DNA of 49,990 nucleotides from Piscirickettsia salmonis LF-89 = ATCC VR-1361 (GTDB lineage Bacteria; Pseudomonadota; Gammaproteobacteria; Piscirickettsiales; Piscirickettsiaceae): NCBI RefSeq assembly GCF_000297215.2, contig NZ_AMFF02000020.1, positions 83,061 to 133,050 of the forward strand, read 5' to 3'. Shown piece by piece: positions 29,835 to 41,365 of this stretch (position 1 is its first letter; each line of letters starts with the position of its first letter). The notes under the pieces were generated by a model. It saw only the letters and a program-made list of their open reading frames with translations, ran no database searches and was not told where the DNA came from. The position numbers and the translations under genes were made by a program.

Positions 29835-30209
29835 ATGGCAACCGTTAATCAGCTCATTCGTAAACCGCGCCAACGTCAGGTAAAGAAGACTAATGTTCCT
29901 GCGTTGCAAGCATGCCCACAACGTCGTGGTGTGTGCACCCGTGTTTACACGACTACACCGAAGAAGCCAAACTCGGCTTTACGTAAAGTAGCACGTGTAC
30001 GTTTGACGAATAGCTATGAAGTATCTGCATATATCGGTGGTGAAGGCCACAACTTACAAGAGCATAGTGTTGTATTAATCCGTGGTGGTCGTGTAAAAGA
30101 CTTACCGGGTGTTCGTTATCACATTGTTCGTGGTGCTTTGGATACATCGGGTGTGAATGATCGTAAACAAGGTCGTTCTAAGTACGGTACTAAGCGTCCT
30201 AAGTCTTAA
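29835..30209 (+). CDS. rpsL: 30S ribosomal protein S12
   Basis: S12 lies at the decoding centre. The 124-residue protein starts [13 protein letters not shown] and contains [18 protein letters not shown] and [14 protein letters not shown]. Both lysines where streptomycin-resistance changes occur (in PKKPN and VKDLPG) are the wild-type residue. It is the first gene of the str operon. Confidence 0.99.
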   Translation: MATVNQLIRKPRQRQVKKTNVPALQACPQRRGVCTRVYTTTPKKPNSALRKVARVRLTNSYEVSAYIGGEGHNLQEHSVVLIRGGRVKDLPGVRYHIVRGALDTSGVNDRKQGRSKYGTKRPKS

Positions 30210-30289
30210 TTACTAAATAATATATATTTAGACATTAAGGTTTAATTGAGTCTAGCTGTTTGAACGAAAGTAAAACAGTTATTTTTTAA

Positions 30290-30787
<498 letters not shown>

Positions 30788-30802
30788 TCGAGAGGAAAGA
30801 TC

Positions 30803-32914
30803 GTGGCACGTACAACTTCTATCGATCGTTACCGTAATATTGGTATCTGCGCTCATGTTGACGCAGGTAAAACAACTACTACGGAACGTGTACTATTTTA
30901 TACCGGCGTCTCTCACAAAATTGGTGAGGTGCATGATGGCGCTGCGACTATGGACTGGATGGAACAAGAGCAAGAGCGGGGTATTACTATTACTTCGGCT
31001 GCGACGACTTGTTTCTGGGCCGGTATGGACCAACAGTTCGATCAACACCGTGTAAATATCATTGATACTCCAGGACACGTTGACTTTACTATTGAAGTTG
31101 AACGTTCACTGCGTGTGCTCGATGGTGCGGTTGTTGTTTTCTGTGCAACTTCAGGCGTAGAACCTCAATCTGAGACGGTTTGGCGTCAAGCGAATAAATA
31201 TGGTGTTCCACGTATTGTCTTTGTGAATAAGATGGACCGTGCGGGCGCTAACTTCTTGCGTGTGGTTGATCAGATTAAAGACCGTTTAGGTGCAGCTCCT
31301 GTGCCGATTCAGTTGCCGATTGGTGCTGAAGATGAGTTCGAAGGTGTGATTGACTTACTGCGCATGAAGGCAATTTACTGGAATGAAGCAGATAAAGGGA
31401 TGACCTATGATCTGCGTGATATTCCAGAGCATATGCAAGACGAATGTCAGCAATGGCATGAGCAGATGGTAGAATCTGCTGCTGAAGCTTCTGAAGAATT
31501 GATGGAAAAATACCTTGAAGAAGGTGAGCTTTCTATCGAGGAAATTAAAGATGGTTTGCGTAAGCGTACTTTGAATAATGAGATTGTTTTATCATTATGT
31601 GGTTCGGCATTTAAGAACAAAGGTGTTCAAGCGATGTTGGATGCAGTGATTGAATACTTGCCATCACCGACTGATGTACCTGCTATTAAAGGTATTTTAG
31701 ACGATGAGAGTGAAGGTGAGCGTCCTGCTGATGATAAGGCACCGTTCTCAGCGCTCGCATTTAAAATCGCAACGGATCCATTCGTGGGTACTTTAACGTT
31801 TATGCGTTGTTACTCGGGTGTGGTAAAAAGCGGTGACTCTGTTTTAAATACCGTGAAAGGCAAGCGTGAGCGTATCGGTCGTATCGTCCAGATGCATTCG
31901 AACTCACGCGAAGAGATTAAAGAAGTGCACGCTGGTGACATTGCTGCGGCAATTGGTCTTAAGGATGTGACGACTGGGGATACCTTGTGTGCGCAAGATG
32001 CACCGATTGTGCTTGAGCGTATGGAATTCCCAGAGCCGGTGATCTCGATTGCAATTGAGCCTAAATCAAAAGCTGATCAAGAAAAAATGGGCGTTGCCCT
32101 CGGTAAGTTAGCACAAGAAGATCCATCTTTCCGCGTGAAGACAGATGAAGAAACGGGACAGACGATTATCTCAGGTATGGGTGAACTTCACCTTGATATC
32201 TTAGTTGATCGCATGCGACGTGAATTTAATGTCGAAGCGAATGTGGGTAAACCTCAGGTTGCTTATCGTGAAGCGATTCGTGCACTAAGAGAGCAAGAAG
32301 GTAAGTTCGTACGCCAATCGGGTGGTCGTGGTCAATACGGTCATGTTTGGGTGCGTTTTGAGCCGCTTCAAAATGACAATGGTGAAGCTGAAGATGGTTT
32401 TGAGTTCGTTAATGAAATCGTTGGCGGCGTAATTCCACGTGAATACATCCCAGCCGTTGAGAAGGGCATTAAAGAGCAAATGGAAAACGGTGTGCTTGCC
32501 GGTTATCCATTGATTGGCCTAAAAGCCACTTTATACGATGGATCTTTCCACGATGTTGACTCGAGTGAGATGGCATTTAAGATCGCAGGTTCTATGGCGC
32601 TAAAACAAGGGGCTTTAAATGCAAATCCAGCATTGCTAGAGCCGATGATGAAAGTTGAAGTGGTCACACCTGAGGATTATATGGGTGATGTCGTCGGTGA
32701 CTTGAATCGTCGTCGTGGTATCATTCAGAGCATGGATGAGAACCCTGCAGGCAAAGTGGTCACGGCAATGGTGCCTTTGGCGGAAATGTTTGGTTATGCA
32801 ACTGACATGCGCTCTTTATCGCAAGGTCGTGCGTCGTACAGTATGCAGTTTGAAAAATATGCGGAAGCTCCAACTAATGTGGCTGAAGCGGTCATTAAAG
32901 AAAGAAAATCTTAA
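30803..32914 (+). CDS. fusA: Elongation factor G
   Basis: EF-G is the GTPase that drives ribosomal translocation. The 703-residue protein has G1 AHVDAGKT (residues 17-24), the RGITITSAA switch [10 protein letters not shown] (G3) and NKMDRAG (G4), followed by domains II-V. It starts at a GTG with AGAGGAAAGATC upstream, and gives the conserved MARTT N-terminus. It lies between rpsG (15 bp) and tuf (27 bp). Confidence 0.99.
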   Translation: MARTTSIDRYRNIGICAHVDAGKTTTTERVLFYTGVSHKIGEVHDGAATMDWMEQEQERGITITSAATTCFWAGMDQQFDQHRVNIIDTPGHVDFTIEVERSLRVLDGAVVVFCATSGVEPQSETVWRQANKYGVPRIVFVNKMDRAGANFLRVVDQIKDRLGAAPVPIQLPIGAEDEFEGVIDLLRMKAIYWNEADKGMTYDLRDIPEHMQDECQQWHEQMVESAAEASEELMEKYLEEGELSIEEIKDGLRKRTLNNEIVLSLCGSAFKNKGVQAMLDAVIEYLPSPTDVPAIKGILDDESEGERPADDKAPFSALAFKIATDPFVGTLTFMRCYSGVVKSGDSVLNTVKGKRERIGRIVQMHSNSREEIKEVHAGDIAAAIGLKDVTTGDTLCAQDAPIVLERMEFPEPVISIAIEPKSKADQEKMGVALGKLAQEDPSFRVKTDEETGQTIISGMGELHLDILVDRMRREFNVEANVGKPQVAYREAIRALREQEGKFVRQSGGRGQYGHVWVRFEPLQNDNGEAEDGFEFVNEIVGGVIPREYIPAVEKGIKEQMENGVLAGYPLIGLKATLYDGSFHDVDSSEMAFKIAGSMALKQGALNANPALLEPMMKVEVVTPEDYMGDVVGDLNRRRGIIQSMDENPAGKVVTAMVPLAEMFGYATDMRSLSQGRASYSMQFEKYAEAPTNVAEAVIKERKS

Positions 32915-32941
32915 TTTGTGTAACTAGAGGGGATTATTCTC

Positions 32942-34132
32942 ATGGCAAAAGCAACCTTTGAACGTGGAAAGCCACACGTAAATGTTGGAACCATTGGCCA
33001 CGTTGACCACGGTAAAACAACGTTGACTGCGGCAATCACTAAAGTTTTAACTGAAAAGTTTGGTGGCCAAGCGAAAGCATTTGATGAAATTGATAATGCA
33101 CCTGAAGAAAAAGAGCGTGGTATTACTATTTCTACATCTCACGTAGAGTATGAAACAGAAAACCGTCACTACGCACACGTAGACTGCCCAGGACACGCTG
33201 ACTATGTTAAAAACATGATCACTGGTGCTGCGCAAATGGACGGAGCAATCTTAGTTGTGAACGCAGCGGATGGTCCTATGCCACAAACGCGTGAGCACAT
33301 CCTCTTAGGTCGTCAGGTGGGTGTTCCTTACATCATCGTTTTCTTGAATAAAGTGGACATGGTTGATGATGAAGAGTTATTAGAGCTTGTTGAAATGGAA
33401 GTTCGTGAGCTTCTTAGTGAATATGATTTCCCAGGCGATGATATTCCTGTGATTCAGGGTTCTGCGTTAAAAGCATTGGAAGGTGATACATCTGAAATCG
33501 GTGAAGCTGCGATCTTAAAGCTGGCTGAAGCGTTAGATACTTATATTCCTGAGCCAGAGCGTGATACTGATAAGCCATTTTTGATGCCTGTAGAGGATGT
33601 ATTCTCTATTTCTGGTCGTGGCACAGTGGTTACAGGTCGTATCGAGCAAGGTATTGTGAACACAGGTGATGAAGTTGAGATCGTGGGTATTCGTGATACA
33701 ACGAAAACGATTGTAACGGGTGTTGAAATGTTCCGTAAGCTTCTTGACGAAGGTCGTGCAGGTGATAACGTTGGTGCGTTGTTACGTGGTACGAAGCGTG
33801 AAGACGTAGAGCGTGGTCAAGTATTGGCTAAGCCTGGTTCTATCACTCCGCATACCAAGTTCGAAGCTGAAGTATATGTGTTAAATAAAGAAGAAGGTGG
33901 ACGTCACACTCCATTCTTTAAAGGATATCGCCCACAGTTTTACTTCCGTACAACGGATGTGACGGGTGAAGTATTCTTGCCAGAAGGCGTAGAAATGGTC
34001 ATGCCGGGTGACAACATTTCTATCACTGTTGAATTGATTGCTCCAATCGCAATGGATGATGGTTTACGCTTCGCGATTCGTGAAGGTGGCCGTACTGTTG
34101 GTTCTGGTGTAGTTGCTAAGGTCGTAGAGTAA
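32942..34132 (+). CDS. tuf: Elongation factor Tu
   Basis: EF-Tu delivers aminoacyl-tRNA to the ribosome. The 396-residue protein has GHVDHGKT (residues 19-26), [14 protein letters not shown] and NKVD, then domains II and III ending in [13 protein letters not shown]. It is the only tuf in the window; the second copy expected near tRNA-Thr is missing. rpsJ begins only six bases after its stop, so str and S10 genes are joined at this point. Confidence 0.99.
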   Translation: MAKATFERGKPHVNVGTIGHVDHGKTTLTAAITKVLTEKFGGQAKAFDEIDNAPEEKERGITISTSHVEYETENRHYAHVDCPGHADYVKNMITGAAQMDGAILVVNAADGPMPQTREHILLGRQVGVPYIIVFLNKVDMVDDEELLELVEMEVRELLSEYDFPGDDIPVIQGSALKALEGDTSEIGEAAILKLAEALDTYIPEPERDTDKPFLMPVEDVFSISGRGTVVTGRIEQGIVNTGDEVEIVGIRDTTKTIVTGVEMFRKLLDEGRAGDNVGALLRGTKREDVERGQVLAKPGSITPHTKFEAEVYVLNKEEGGRHTPFFKGYRPQFYFRTTDVTGEVFLPEGVEMVMPGDNISITVELIAPIAMDDGLRFAIREGGRTVGSGVVAKVVE

Positions 34133-34138
34133 TAGAGA

Positions 34139-34450
34139 ATGGCAAACCAAAGAATTCGCATTCGTTTGAAAGCGTTCGATCATCGTTTAATTGATCGATC
34201 TACTAGTGAAATCGTTGAAACTGCAAAGCGTACGGGCGCACAAGTGCGTGGTCCGATTCCTTTACCGACACGTAAAGAGCGCTTTACAATTTTGGTTTCT
34301 CCTCATGTTAATAAGGATGCGCGTGATCAGTACGAATTGCGTACTCATAAGCGCCTTGTTGATATTGTTGATCCAACAGATAAGACAGTCGATGCTTTGA
34401 TGAAGCTAGATTTGGCTGCAGGTGTAGACGTTCAAATCAGTTTGGGTTAG
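34139..34450 (+). CDS. rpsJ: 30S ribosomal protein S10 (NusE)
   Basis: S10 is part of the 30S head and also, as NusE, of transcription antitermination complexes. The 103-residue protein starts [19 protein letters not shown] and contains [15 protein letters not shown]. It follows tuf so closely (TAATAGAGAATG) that no separate S10 promoter or leader can stand before it. A terminator follows it. Confidence 0.98.
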   Translation: MANQRIRIRLKAFDHRLIDRSTSEIVETAKRTGAQVRGPIPLPTRKERFTILVSPHVNKDARDQYELRTHKRLVDIVDPTDKTVDALMKLDLAAGVDVQISLG

Positions 34451-34475
34451 AATGCCTGTTCTCGAGATGAATTGA

Positions 34476-34508
34476 CCCATCCCTGCTTCTGCAGGGATGG
34501 GCGTTTTT
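34476..34508 (+). terminator. Terminator or attenuator between rpsJ and rplC
   Basis: CCCATCCCTGC and GCAGGGATGGG form a perfect 11-bp stem with a TTCT loop, then CG and five T. No convincing sigma70 promoter lies between it and rplC, so it is more likely a regulated attenuator than a complete stop. Confidence 0.8.
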
Positions 34509-34572
34509 CGAGTGTTGGAAATAATCAGCTCCGGTCAATCGAAATCGGGGTGGTGATAGAGGTAACAACGAA

Positions 34573-35211
34573 ATGGCAATCGGATTAGTCGGTCGTAAGG
34601 CTGGGATGACACGTGTCTTTACTGAAGATGGTGCATCTATTCCTGTGACTGTGATTCAAATTGAGCCGAACCGTATTACTCAGGTGAAAGATCTTGAGCA
34701 GGACGGTTATCGTGCTATCCAAGTAACGACAGGTTCTCGTCGCGCTTCTCGCGTTAATAAGGCAGAAGCAGGGCACTTTGCAAAAGCAAAGACAGAAGCT
34801 GGTCGTGGTCTTTGGGAATTTTGCCTATCAGAGGCAAACAAAGAAGAATTTTCTGTAGGCCAAGAGCTTACGGTCTCTCTTTTTGAAGCAGGTCAGAAAG
34901 TTGACGTAGTCGGCACATCAAAAGGTAAAGGGTTTGCGGGTGTTATTAAGCGCCACAACTTCTCTATGCAAGATGCGACTCACGGTAACTCATTATCTCA
35001 CCGCGCTCCAGGGTCTATTGGTCAAAACCAAACCCCAGGTCGTGTCTTTAAAGGCAAGAAAATGGCGGGTCATATGGGTGCTGAGCGTGTTACTGTTCAA
35101 TCACAAGAGGTAGTTCGCGTTGATTTAGAGCGTGGCTTTGTCTTAGTGAAAGGCGGTGTGCCAGGTGCGCCTGGAAGTGATGTGATTGTTCAACCTGCGG
35201 CTAAGGCATAA
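34573..35211 (+). CDS. rplC: 50S ribosomal protein L3
   Basis: L3 is an early assembly protein near the peptidyl transferase centre. The 212-residue protein has [16 protein letters not shown] and the signature region [20 protein letters not shown] with the extension [20 protein letters not shown], split over adjacent segments. The ribosome site is AGAGGTAACAACGAA. rplD follows with a 15-base gap. Confidence 0.98.
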   Translation: MAIGLVGRKAGMTRVFTEDGASIPVTVIQIEPNRITQVKDLEQDGYRAIQVTTGSRRASRVNKAEAGHFAKAKTEAGRGLWEFCLSEANKEEFSVGQELTVSLFEAGQKVDVVGTSKGKGFAGVIKRHNFSMQDATHGNSLSHRAPGSIGQNQTPGRVFKGKKMAGHMGAERVTVQSQEVVRVDLERGFVLVKGGVPGAPGSDVIVQPAAKA

Positions 35212-35226
35212 TTGAGAGGTAAGAGA

Positions 35227-35844
35227 ATGGAACTACAAATTCGTGTTCCGGGTCAAGGCTCTCAAGGCAATGTCCAAGTATCTGAGGATACGTTTGGCCG
35301 TGAGTTTAATGAAGCATTGATCCATCAAGTTGTCACAGCATATATGGCAGCAGGTCGTCAAGGAACTAAAGCGCAAAAAACCCGCTCTGAAGTGCGTGGT
35401 GGTGGTGCTAAGCCTTGGCGTCAAAAAGGCACTGGTCGTGCCCGTGCGGGAACGATTCGTAGCCCGATCTGGCGGACAGGTGGGGTAACTTTTGCTGCGA
35501 AACCACGTGATTTTTCGCAAAAAGTCAACCGTAAAATGTACCGCGGAGCGATGCGCTCTATCTTGTCTGAGCTGGTTCGTCAAGATCGCTTAGTCATCGT
35601 TGAAACGTTAGCATTGTCTGCGCCAAAAACGAAAGAATTATCAAGTCTATTAAAAGAGTTGCAGTTAAACGATGTGTTAATTGTTTCTCATGATGTAGAA
35701 GAAAAACTTTACCTAGCAGCGCGTAACTTAAAGAATGTTGATGTGCGTGATGTCTCAGGCTTAGATCCTGTAAGTCTCGTTGCATTTGATAAAGTTCTGG
35801 TGACTGTTGATGCTCTCAAGCAAATTGAGGAGGCTTTCGCATGA
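35227..35844 (+). CDS. rplD: 50S ribosomal protein L4
   Basis: L4 lines the peptide exit tunnel and in E. coli is the autoregulator of the S10 operon. The 205-residue protein has the tunnel loop region [20 protein letters not shown] followed by [19 protein letters not shown]. The ATG at 35227 is preceded by GAGAGGTAAG; an upstream in-frame TTG adds only MRGKR and overlaps that site. The stop codon overlaps the rplW start (ATGA). Confidence 0.97.
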   Translation: MELQIRVPGQGSQGNVQVSEDTFGREFNEALIHQVVTAYMAAGRQGTKAQKTRSEVRGGGAKPWRQKGTGRARAGTIRSPIWRTGGVTFAAKPRDFSQKVNRKMYRGAMRSILSELVRQDRLVIVETLALSAPKTKELSSLLKELQLNDVLIVSHDVEEKLYLAARNLKNVDVRDVSGLDPVSLVAFDKVLVTVDALKQIEEAFA

Positions 35845-36137
35845 ACCAAGAGCGTTTATTAAAAGTTATTCGTGCGCCACACATTTCTGAGAAGGCGGCC
35901 AATGTTGCTGAGTCTTCGCAGGTTGTGTTTAAAGTCGCAACTGATGCAACTAAGCTAGAAATTAAGCGGGCTGTTGAAACGCTTTTTAAAGTTAAAGTCA
36001 ATGGTGTTACTACGGTTAATGTCAAAGGCAAAACAACACAGCGTGGCGGTAAAGTATCCGGTCGTCGTAAAGACTGGAAAAAAGCGTATGTCACTTTGCA
36101 AGATGGCCAAGAGCTAGATTTGCTCGGTGCGAAGTAG
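35841..36137 (+). CDS. rplW: 50S ribosomal protein L23
   Basis: L23 sits at the tunnel exit and docks trigger factor and SRP. The 98-residue protein has [19 protein letters not shown] and the C-terminal [20 protein letters not shown]. Its ATG overlaps the rplD stop by four bases, indicating translational coupling. Confidence 0.97.
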   Translation: MNQERLLKVIRAPHISEKAANVAESSQVVFKVATDATKLEIKRAVETLFKVKVNGVTTVNVKGKTTQRGGKVSGRRKDWKKAYVTLQDGQELDLLGAK

Positions 36138-36151
36138 GGGAGTATTAGGTC

Positions 36152-36976
36152 ATGGCAGTGATAAAATCAAAACCAACTTCTCCAGGTCGTCGTTTTGTTG
36201 TTAAAGTGGTTAATCCTGAGTTGCACAAAGGTGCACCTCATGCGCCGCTTCTGGTGAAGAAAAGTAAAAGTGGTGGTCGTAATAATAACGGTCGCATTAC
36301 CGTTCGCCATATCGGTGGTGGACATCGTCAACATATTCGTATTGTTGACTTTAAGCGTAATAAAGACGGTGTTTCTGCGAAAGTTGAGCGTTTAGAGTAT
36401 GATCCAGGTCGTAGTGCACATATCGCACTGATCTTGTTTACCGATGGTGAGCGTCGTTATATTCTAGCGCCGAAAGGCTTAAAAGCAGGTGATCCTGTTG
36501 TTAGTGGTGAAGAATCGCCGATTAAAGTAGGTAATTGTTTGCCTATTCGTAATATTCCATTAGGTTCGGTGATTCATAATATTGAGTTGAAGCCTGGTAA
36601 AGGTGGTCAAATGGCTCGCAGTGCAGGAACGTCTGCACAGCTGGTGGCTCGTGAGGGTCGTTATGCAACTTTGCGCTTACGCTCAGGTGAAATGCGCAAG
36701 GTGCTGGTTGAGTGCCGTGCGACGATTGGTGAAGTATGCAACTCAGAGCATAACTTGCGTTCATTAGGTAAAGCAGGTGCTAAGCGTTGGCGTGGTGTTC
36801 GTCCAACCGTTCGCGGTGTGGCAATGAACCCGGTAGATCACCCACACGGTGGTGGTGAAGGTCGTACGTCTGGTGGTCGTCACCCTGTCACTCCGTGGGG
36901 TGTGCCTACGAAAGGTAAGAAGACTCGCCGTAATAAGCGTACGGACAAGTTCATTGTTCGTCGTCGTAATAAGTAA
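36152..36976 (+). CDS. rplB: 50S ribosomal protein L2
   Basis: L2 is needed for subunit association and peptidyl transfer. The 274-residue protein has [19 protein letters not shown], the central RNA-binding domains, and the conserved [20 protein letters not shown] region including the essential histidine. It sits within the S10 cluster, with rpsS 16 bases on. Confidence 0.99.
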   Translation: MAVIKSKPTSPGRRFVVKVVNPELHKGAPHAPLLVKKSKSGGRNNNGRITVRHIGGGHRQHIRIVDFKRNKDGVSAKVERLEYDPGRSAHIALILFTDGERRYILAPKGLKAGDPVVSGEESPIKVGNCLPIRNIPLGSVIHNIELKPGKGGQMARSAGTSAQLVAREGRYATLRLRSGEMRKVLVECRATIGEVCNSEHNLRSLGKAGAKRWRGVRPTVRGVAMNPVDHPHGGGEGRTSGGRHPVTPWGVPTKGKKTRRNKRTDKFIVRRRNK

Positions 36977-36992
36977 GTTGGAGGAGTAACTC

Positions 36993-37268
36993 GTGCCACG
37001 TTCATTGAAAAAAGGGCCTTTTGTTGATCTCCACTTGATTAAAAAAGTGGAATCAGCTGCTGCTTCTAACAGTAAGCGACCTATTAAGACTTGGTCTCGC
37101 CGTTCTATGATTCTTCCAGATATGGTTGGCTTGACGATTGCGATTCATAATGGTCGCCAGCATGTCCCTGTGTATGTCACAGATCAGATGGTTGGGCATA
37201 AGCTAGGTGAGTTTGCGCCTACGCGTGCTTACCGTGGTCATGCCGCTGATAAGAAAGCGAAGAGGTAA
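36993..37268 (+). CDS. rpsS: 30S ribosomal protein S19
   Basis: S19 binds 16S rRNA in the 30S head with S13. The 91-residue protein starts [18 protein letters not shown] and carries the [16 protein letters not shown] motif. The start codon is GTG, with GGAGGAG upstream. Confidence 0.98.
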   Translation: MPRSLKKGPFVDLHLIKKVESAAASNSKRPIKTWSRRSMILPDMVGLTIAIHNGRQHVPVYVTDQMVGHKLGEFAPTRAYRGHAADKKAKR

Positions 37269-37273
37269 AGGTG

Positions 37274-37606
37274 ATGGAAGCAGTCGCTAAATTAAAATAC
37301 GCGCGTGTATCACCGCAGAAAGTAAGATTAGTTGTTGACCAGATTCGCGGTTTACCTGTAAACCGTGCTTTGGACATCTTGACGTTTAGCAATAAGCAAG
37401 TCGCTCAAGATGTGAAAAAAGTCCTCGAGTCTGCAATCGCGAATGCTGAACATAACGAAGGTGCTGATGTTGATGAGTTGAAAGTGTCCAAAGCTTTCGT
37501 CGACGAAGGTCCACGTTTGAAGCGTATGCGTGCTCGTGCTAAAGGCCGTGTTAACATTATCGTGAAACGTACCTGCCATATTACGGTTCAGGTCGCCGAT
37601 TGCTAG
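37274..37606 (+). CDS. rplV: 50S ribosomal protein L22
   Basis: L22 forms part of the exit tunnel constriction. The 110-residue protein starts [20 protein letters not shown] and ends with the long hairpin and [23 protein letters not shown] three bases upstream is in frame, but the ATG at 37274 matches the family N-terminus. The tunnel hairpin shows no evident macrolide-resistance deletion. Confidence 0.97.
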   Translation: MEAVAKLKYARVSPQKVRLVVDQIRGLPVNRALDILTFSNKQVAQDVKKVLESAIANAEHNEGADVDELKVSKAFVDEGPRLKRMRARAKGRVNIIVKRTCHITVQVADC

Positions 37607-37618
37607 GAGAGAGACTCC

Positions 37619-38353
37619 ATGGGTCAGAAGGTTCATCCTACCGGGATTCGTCTTGGTATTGTTAAAGATTGGACTTCAAAATGGTATGCAGATTCACGAA
37701 CTTATGCGGATAAGCTGTATAGCGATATTCAAGTTCGTGACTTCTTGAAAAAGAAGCTTGCTAATGCAGCAGTCAGCCGCATTCAGATTGAACGTCCTGC
37801 GCAAAATGCGCGTATTGTCATTCACACTGCCCGTCCAGGCATCGTCATTGGTAAAAAAGGTGAAGATGTTGAGGCATTGCGTGCAGAAGTGACAAAAATG
37901 ATGGGGATTCCTGTACATATCTCTATCGAAGAAGTGCGCAAGCCAGAAATTGATGCAACGTTGGTTGCTGCAAGTATTGCGCAACAGCTCGAACGTCGTG
38001 TGATGTTCCGTCGGGCGATGAAGCGTGCGGTACAAAATGCCATGCGCATCGGTGCAAAAGGGATTCGTGTTCAGGTTTCAGGCCGCTTAGGTGGTGCTGA
38101 GATTGCGCGTACTGAGCGCTACCTTGAAGGTAGCGTACCTTTGCATACGTTCCGTGCGGATGTAGATTACGGTACGGCCGAGGCATTAACGACTTACGGT
38201 ATTATTGGTGTGAAAGTGTGGATATTCAAAGGTGAGATCTTAGGTCGCGTTGATGATTTAACTGCACTTTCTCTAGAAAAACCTGGGCAAAGACCTGCCG
38301 GAGGCGGCCGCAAGGCTAAATCTGGTAAGAAGCGTCCAGCCGCAGCGAAGTAG
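37619..38353 (+). CDS. rpsC: 30S ribosomal protein S3
   Basis: S3 is at the mRNA entry site and helps unwind mRNA. The 244-residue protein has [14 protein letters not shown], the KH domain with [15 protein letters not shown], and the C-terminal domain with [20 protein letters not shown]. The tail ([19 protein letters not shown]) is basic and low in complexity. TAGGAGAGAG precedes the ATG. Confidence 0.98.
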   Translation: MGQKVHPTGIRLGIVKDWTSKWYADSRTYADKLYSDIQVRDFLKKKLANAAVSRIQIERPAQNARIVIHTARPGIVIGKKGEDVEALRAEVTKMMGIPVHISIEEVRKPEIDATLVAASIAQQLERRVMFRRAMKRAVQNAMRIGAKGIRVQVSGRLGGAEIARTERYLEGSVPLHTFRADVDYGTAEALTTYGIIGVKVWIFKGEILGRVDDLTALSLEKPGQRPAGGGRKAKSGKKRPAAAK

Positions 38354-38366
38354 GGAGTAGTTAATT

Positions 38367-38780
38367 ATGTTACAACCGAAACGTACCAAGTTCCGTAAGC
38401 AATTTAAAATGCGTAATCGTGGCATTGCAACGCGTGGTGCAGATGTTAGCTTTGGTGAGTTTGGCTTAAAAGCCACGGGTCGTGGTCGTATCACGGCACG
38501 CCAAATCGAAGCTGCACGTCGTGCGATCAACCGTCATGTGAAACGAAGTGGTAAGATCTGGATCAGAATTTTCCCTGATAAGCCAGTCTCTAAAAAGCCA
38601 CTTGAGGTTCGTATGGGTAAAGGCAAGGGGAGTGTGGAGCTTTGGGTATCCCAAATCCAACCTGGCCGTGTCCTTTACGAAATTGAAGGGGTGCCTGAAG
38701 AGATTGCACGTGAAGCGTTTCGCTTAGCGGCTGCAAAACTTCCGGTATCAACAACCTTTGTGAAACGGACGGTAATGTAA
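38367..38780 (+). CDS. rplP: 50S ribosomal protein L16
   Basis: L16 is at the A-site of the large subunit. The 137-residue protein has [19 protein letters not shown] and [18 protein letters not shown]. The stop codon overlaps the rpmC start (TAATG). Confidence 0.98.
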   Translation: MLQPKRTKFRKQFKMRNRGIATRGADVSFGEFGLKATGRGRITARQIEAARRAINRHVKRSGKIWIRIFPDKPVSKKPLEVRMGKGKGSVELWVSQIQPGRVLYEIEGVPEEIAREAFRLAAAKLPVSTTFVKRTVM

Positions 38781-38980
38781 TGAAAGCGCAAGAATTGAAA
38801 CAAAAAAGTACAAGTGAACTTCAAAGTGAGTTACTTGAACTTCTTCGTGAGCAGTTCAATCTTCGCATGCAGCATGGTTCTGGCCAATTGGCTCAGAATC
38901 ATTTGCTGAAAAACGTGCGTCGTAATATTGCTCGAGTTAAAACCGTTCTTCATGAGAAGAAAAGAGCAGGTGCCGCATAA
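38780..38980 (+). CDS. rpmC: 50S ribosomal protein L29
   Basis: L29 is a small two-helix protein near the tunnel exit. The 66-residue product has [20 protein letters not shown] and the typical [21 protein letters not shown], then [10 protein letters not shown]. It overlaps rplP and rpsQ by one base each (TAATG). Confidence 0.97.
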   Translation: MKAQELKQKSTSELQSELLELLREQFNLRMQHGSGQLAQNHLLKNVRRNIARVKTVLHEKKRAGAA

Positions 38981-39237
38981 TGAGCGAGAAAAAGATCGTC
39001 CGTATGATGACTGGCCGTGTGGTCAGCTCAAAGGGTGATAAATCAATCACTGTGCTAGTTGAACGTCAAGTTCGTCACGCCCTTTACGGTAAAGTAATGC
39101 GCCGTTCAACGAAGCTCCATGCTCATGACGAGACTAATCAATGTCAAGAAGGAGACATCGTCACTGTCCGTGAATGCCGTCCTCTTTCTAAAACGAAGAC
39201 ATGGATGCTGGTCTCAGTTGATGAGCGTGCCAATTAG
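38980..39237 (+). CDS. rpsQ: 30S ribosomal protein S17
   Basis: S17 binds the 5' domain of 16S rRNA. The 85-residue protein has [20 protein letters not shown] and the conserved [20 protein letters not shown]. It is the last gene of the S10 segment; a promoter for the spc genes follows. Confidence 0.98.
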   Translation: MSEKKIVRMMTGRVVSSKGDKSITVLVERQVRHALYGKVMRRSTKLHAHDETNQCQEGDIVTVRECRPLSKTKTWMLVSVDERAN

Positions 39238-39296
39238 AACAATGTAGTCTAAGTGTCTAGTGATTAAAAACTAGGGCTTTTTATTTTTACAGACGA

Positions 39297-39305
39297 TGCT
39301 ATAAT
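39297..39305 (+). promoter_or_regulatory. Promoter of the spc operon (extended -10)
   Basis: TGCTATAAT combines a perfect TATAAT (39300-39305) with an upstream TG extension and no clear -35 box, as in extended -10 promoters. A weak hairpin CTAGT/ACTAG (39257-39274) with a T-rich tail stands upstream, and a GCACC/GGTGC hairpin lies just after the presumed start. The position equals the E. coli spc promoter, before rplN. Confidence 0.65.
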
Positions 39306-39358
39306 GCACCCTTTGTTAGGGGTGCAGTTGTTGTATCTTTTTGTTTTGGAGAACAGCC

Positions 39359-39727
39359 ATGATTCAGATGCAGACTGAGCTTCAAGTCGCTGATAATAGC
39401 GGCGCTCGTCGTGTTGAGTGTATCAAGGTGCTTGGCGGTTCCAAACGTCGCTACGCTGGTGTAGGCGATATTATTAAAGTAACCGTTAAAGAAGCAATCC
39501 CTCACGGGAAAGTTAAAAAAGGCCAAGTATTAAATGCCGTGGTCGTACGCACTAAGAAAGGTGTGCGTCGTTCAGATGGTTCTGTCATTCGTTTTGATGG
39601 CAATGCTGCTGTGCTATTAAATGCACAAGAGCAACCGATCGGTACACGTATTTTTGGCCCTGTCACTCGCGAGTTGCGTAATGAGAAGTTCATGCGAATT
39701 ATCTCATTAGCACCTGAAGTACTGTAA
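39359..39727 (+). CDS. rplN: 50S ribosomal protein L14
   Basis: L14 is at the subunit interface. The 122-residue protein starts [20 protein letters not shown] and has the signature [20 protein letters not shown]. The ATG at 39359, with TGGAG upstream, gives the family length; the frame is open for a few more codons. First gene of the spc segment. Confidence 0.98.
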   Translation: MIQMQTELQVADNSGARRVECIKVLGGSKRRYAGVGDIIKVTVKEAIPHGKVKKGQVLNAVVVRTKKGVRRSDGSVIRFDGNAAVLLNAQEQPIGTRIFGPVTRELRNEKFMRIISLAPEVL

Positions 39728-39744
39728 ACAGGAGCTTTAAATTC

Positions 39745-40056
39745 ATGCGCAAAATTAAAAAAGGCGATGAAGTCATCGCGATTTCAGGAAAGAACAAAGG
39801 CCAGCGTGGCAAAGTTGTTCGTCTTTTGGAAGATCGCGTTGTAGTTGAAGGCTTGAATATTGCGAAAAAACACGTCAAGGCAAACCCGCAAGCGGGTGTT
39901 CAAGGTGGAATCGTTGACAAAGAAATGCCAATTCACATTTCTAATGTCATGCTATACAACTCGGACACTGGTAAAGGGGATCGCGTTGGCTTCCGTGGCG
40001 AAGGTCAGGAAAAAGTGCGTTATTTCAAGTCTAATAATGAAGTAGTTGATGCGTAA
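39745..40056 (+). CDS. rplX: 50S ribosomal protein L24
   Basis: L24 initiates 50S assembly. The 103-residue protein has the KOW motif (KKGDEVIAISGKNKGQRGKV) and LNIAKKHVKANPQAGVQGGI. AGGAGCTTTAAATTC precedes the ATG. Confidence 0.98.
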   Translation: MRKIKKGDEVIAISGKNKGQRGKVVRLLEDRVVVEGLNIAKKHVKANPQAGVQGGIVDKEMPIHISNVMLYNSDTGKGDRVGFRGEGQEKVRYFKSNNEVVDA

Positions 40057-40071
40057 GGCTAGGTAGAAAAA

Positions 40072-40614
40072 ATGGCCAGATTAAAACAGCACTACACTGA
40101 TACTGTAGTGAATAAACTCAAGGAACAGTTTAATTACACGAGTGTAATGGCGGTTCCGCGTATCACTAAGATCACCTTAAATATGGGTGTAGGTGAAGCG
40201 ATTGGTGATAAAAAAATAATCGAGCACGCCGTGTCTGACATGACTAAAATTGCAGGTCAGAAGCCTGTAGTGACGCGTGCACGTAAATCAATTGCAGGCT
40301 TTAAAGTTCGTGAAGGCTGGCCAATTGGCTGTAAAGTTACATTACGTGGCGAGCGTATGTACGAATTTTTAGAGCGTTTAGTGGATATTGCGATTCCTCG
40401 TATTCGTGATTTCCGTGGCTTAAGCCCTAAGTCCTTTGATGGTCGTGGTAACTACAGCATGGGAATTAAAGAGCAAATCGTCTTCCCAGAAATCGATTAC
40501 GATAAAGTTGATAAGTTACGTGGAATGGATATTACCATTACAACGACTGCAAAATCGAATGAAGAAGGTCGAGCGCTGTTGCAAGCGTTTAACTTCCCAT
40601 TAAGAAAAAACTAA
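40072..40614 (+). CDS. rplE: 50S ribosomal protein L5
   Basis: L5 binds 5S rRNA in the central protuberance. The 180-residue protein has [20 protein letters not shown], the [20 protein letters not shown] region and [20 protein letters not shown]. Length matches E. coli (179). Confidence 0.98.
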   Translation: MARLKQHYTDTVVNKLKEQFNYTSVMAVPRITKITLNMGVGEAIGDKKIIEHAVSDMTKIAGQKPVVTRARKSIAGFKVREGWPIGCKVTLRGERMYEFLERLVDIAIPRIRDFRGLSPKSFDGRGNYSMGIKEQIVFPEIDYDKVDKLRGMDITITTTAKSNEEGRALLQAFNFPLRKN

Positions 40615-40626
40615 GGGTGTAAGCTT

Positions 40627-40932
40627 ATGGCTAAGGTTTGCATGATTCAGCGCGAAGAAAAGCGTACGCGTACTGTTGCGAAGTATGCTGAGAGACGTGT
40701 TGAATTAAAAGCAATTATCAATGATCTGAATGCTTCTGACGAAGAACGTTGGGATGCTCAGCAAAAATTACAGGCATTGCCTCGTAATGCGAGCCCTGTA
40801 CGTCAACAACGTCGCTGTCGTATTACAGGTCGTCCACATGCTGTTTATCGTAAGTTTGGTCTTTGCCGTAATAAATTGCGTGAACACGCAATGTCCGGTG
40901 ATGCTCCAGGATTACGAAAGGCAAGCTGGTAA
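40627..40932 (+). CDS. rpsN: 30S ribosomal protein S14, zinc-independent form
   Basis: S14 is in the 30S head. The 101-residue protein is the long form without CxxC zinc ligands, ending in [19 protein letters not shown] and [11 protein letters not shown]. This is the gammaproteobacterial spc-operon type. Confidence 0.98.
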   Translation: MAKVCMIQREEKRTRTVAKYAERRVELKAIINDLNASDEERWDAQQKLQALPRNASPVRQQRRCRITGRPHAVYRKFGLCRNKLREHAMSGDAPGLRKASW

Positions 40933-40960
40933 GAATTGCGGCTCTAGGAGTAAATTACAA

Positions 40961-41353
40961 ATGAGTATGCAAGATCCAGTTGCTGATATGTTAACACGTA
41001 TCCGCAATGCGCAATCGGCTGAAAAAGAGACTGTTTCTATGGGCTCTGCTAAATTAAAAGTCGCTATTGCTAAAGTGCTAAAAGAGGAAGGTTTCGTTTT
41101 GGCTTATGATGTAAGTGAAGGCGCAAAACCTCAATTGACGATCACCTTGAAATATTTTGAAGGTAAAGCAGTTATTGAGCAAATCGAGCGTGTAAGCCGT
41201 CCAGGGTTACGTACGTACAAATCGGCTCAGGACTTACCTCAAGTCAATGGTGGTTACGGTATCGCGATCGTTTCAACTTCAAAAGGTGTGATGACAGCTA
41301 AGTCTGCGCGTGCACTGAATGAAGGTGGCGAAGTTCTGGCCTACGTAGCATAA
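40961..41353 (+). CDS. rpsH: 30S ribosomal protein S8
   Basis: S8 binds the central domain of 16S rRNA and in E. coli represses the spc mRNA. The 130-residue protein starts [20 protein letters not shown] and ends [21 protein letters not shown] in two adjacent segments. The frame is open far upstream, overlapping rpsN; the ATG at 40961 with TAGGAG upstream is the true start. Confidence 0.98.
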   Translation: MSMQDPVADMLTRIRNAQSAEKETVSMGSAKLKVAIAKVLKEEGFVLAYDVSEGAKPQLTITLKYFEGKAVIEQIERVSRPGLRTYKSAQDLPQVNGGYGIAIVSTSKGVMTAKSARALNEGGEVLAYVA

Positions 41354-41365
41354 GGGGTTAGAAGA

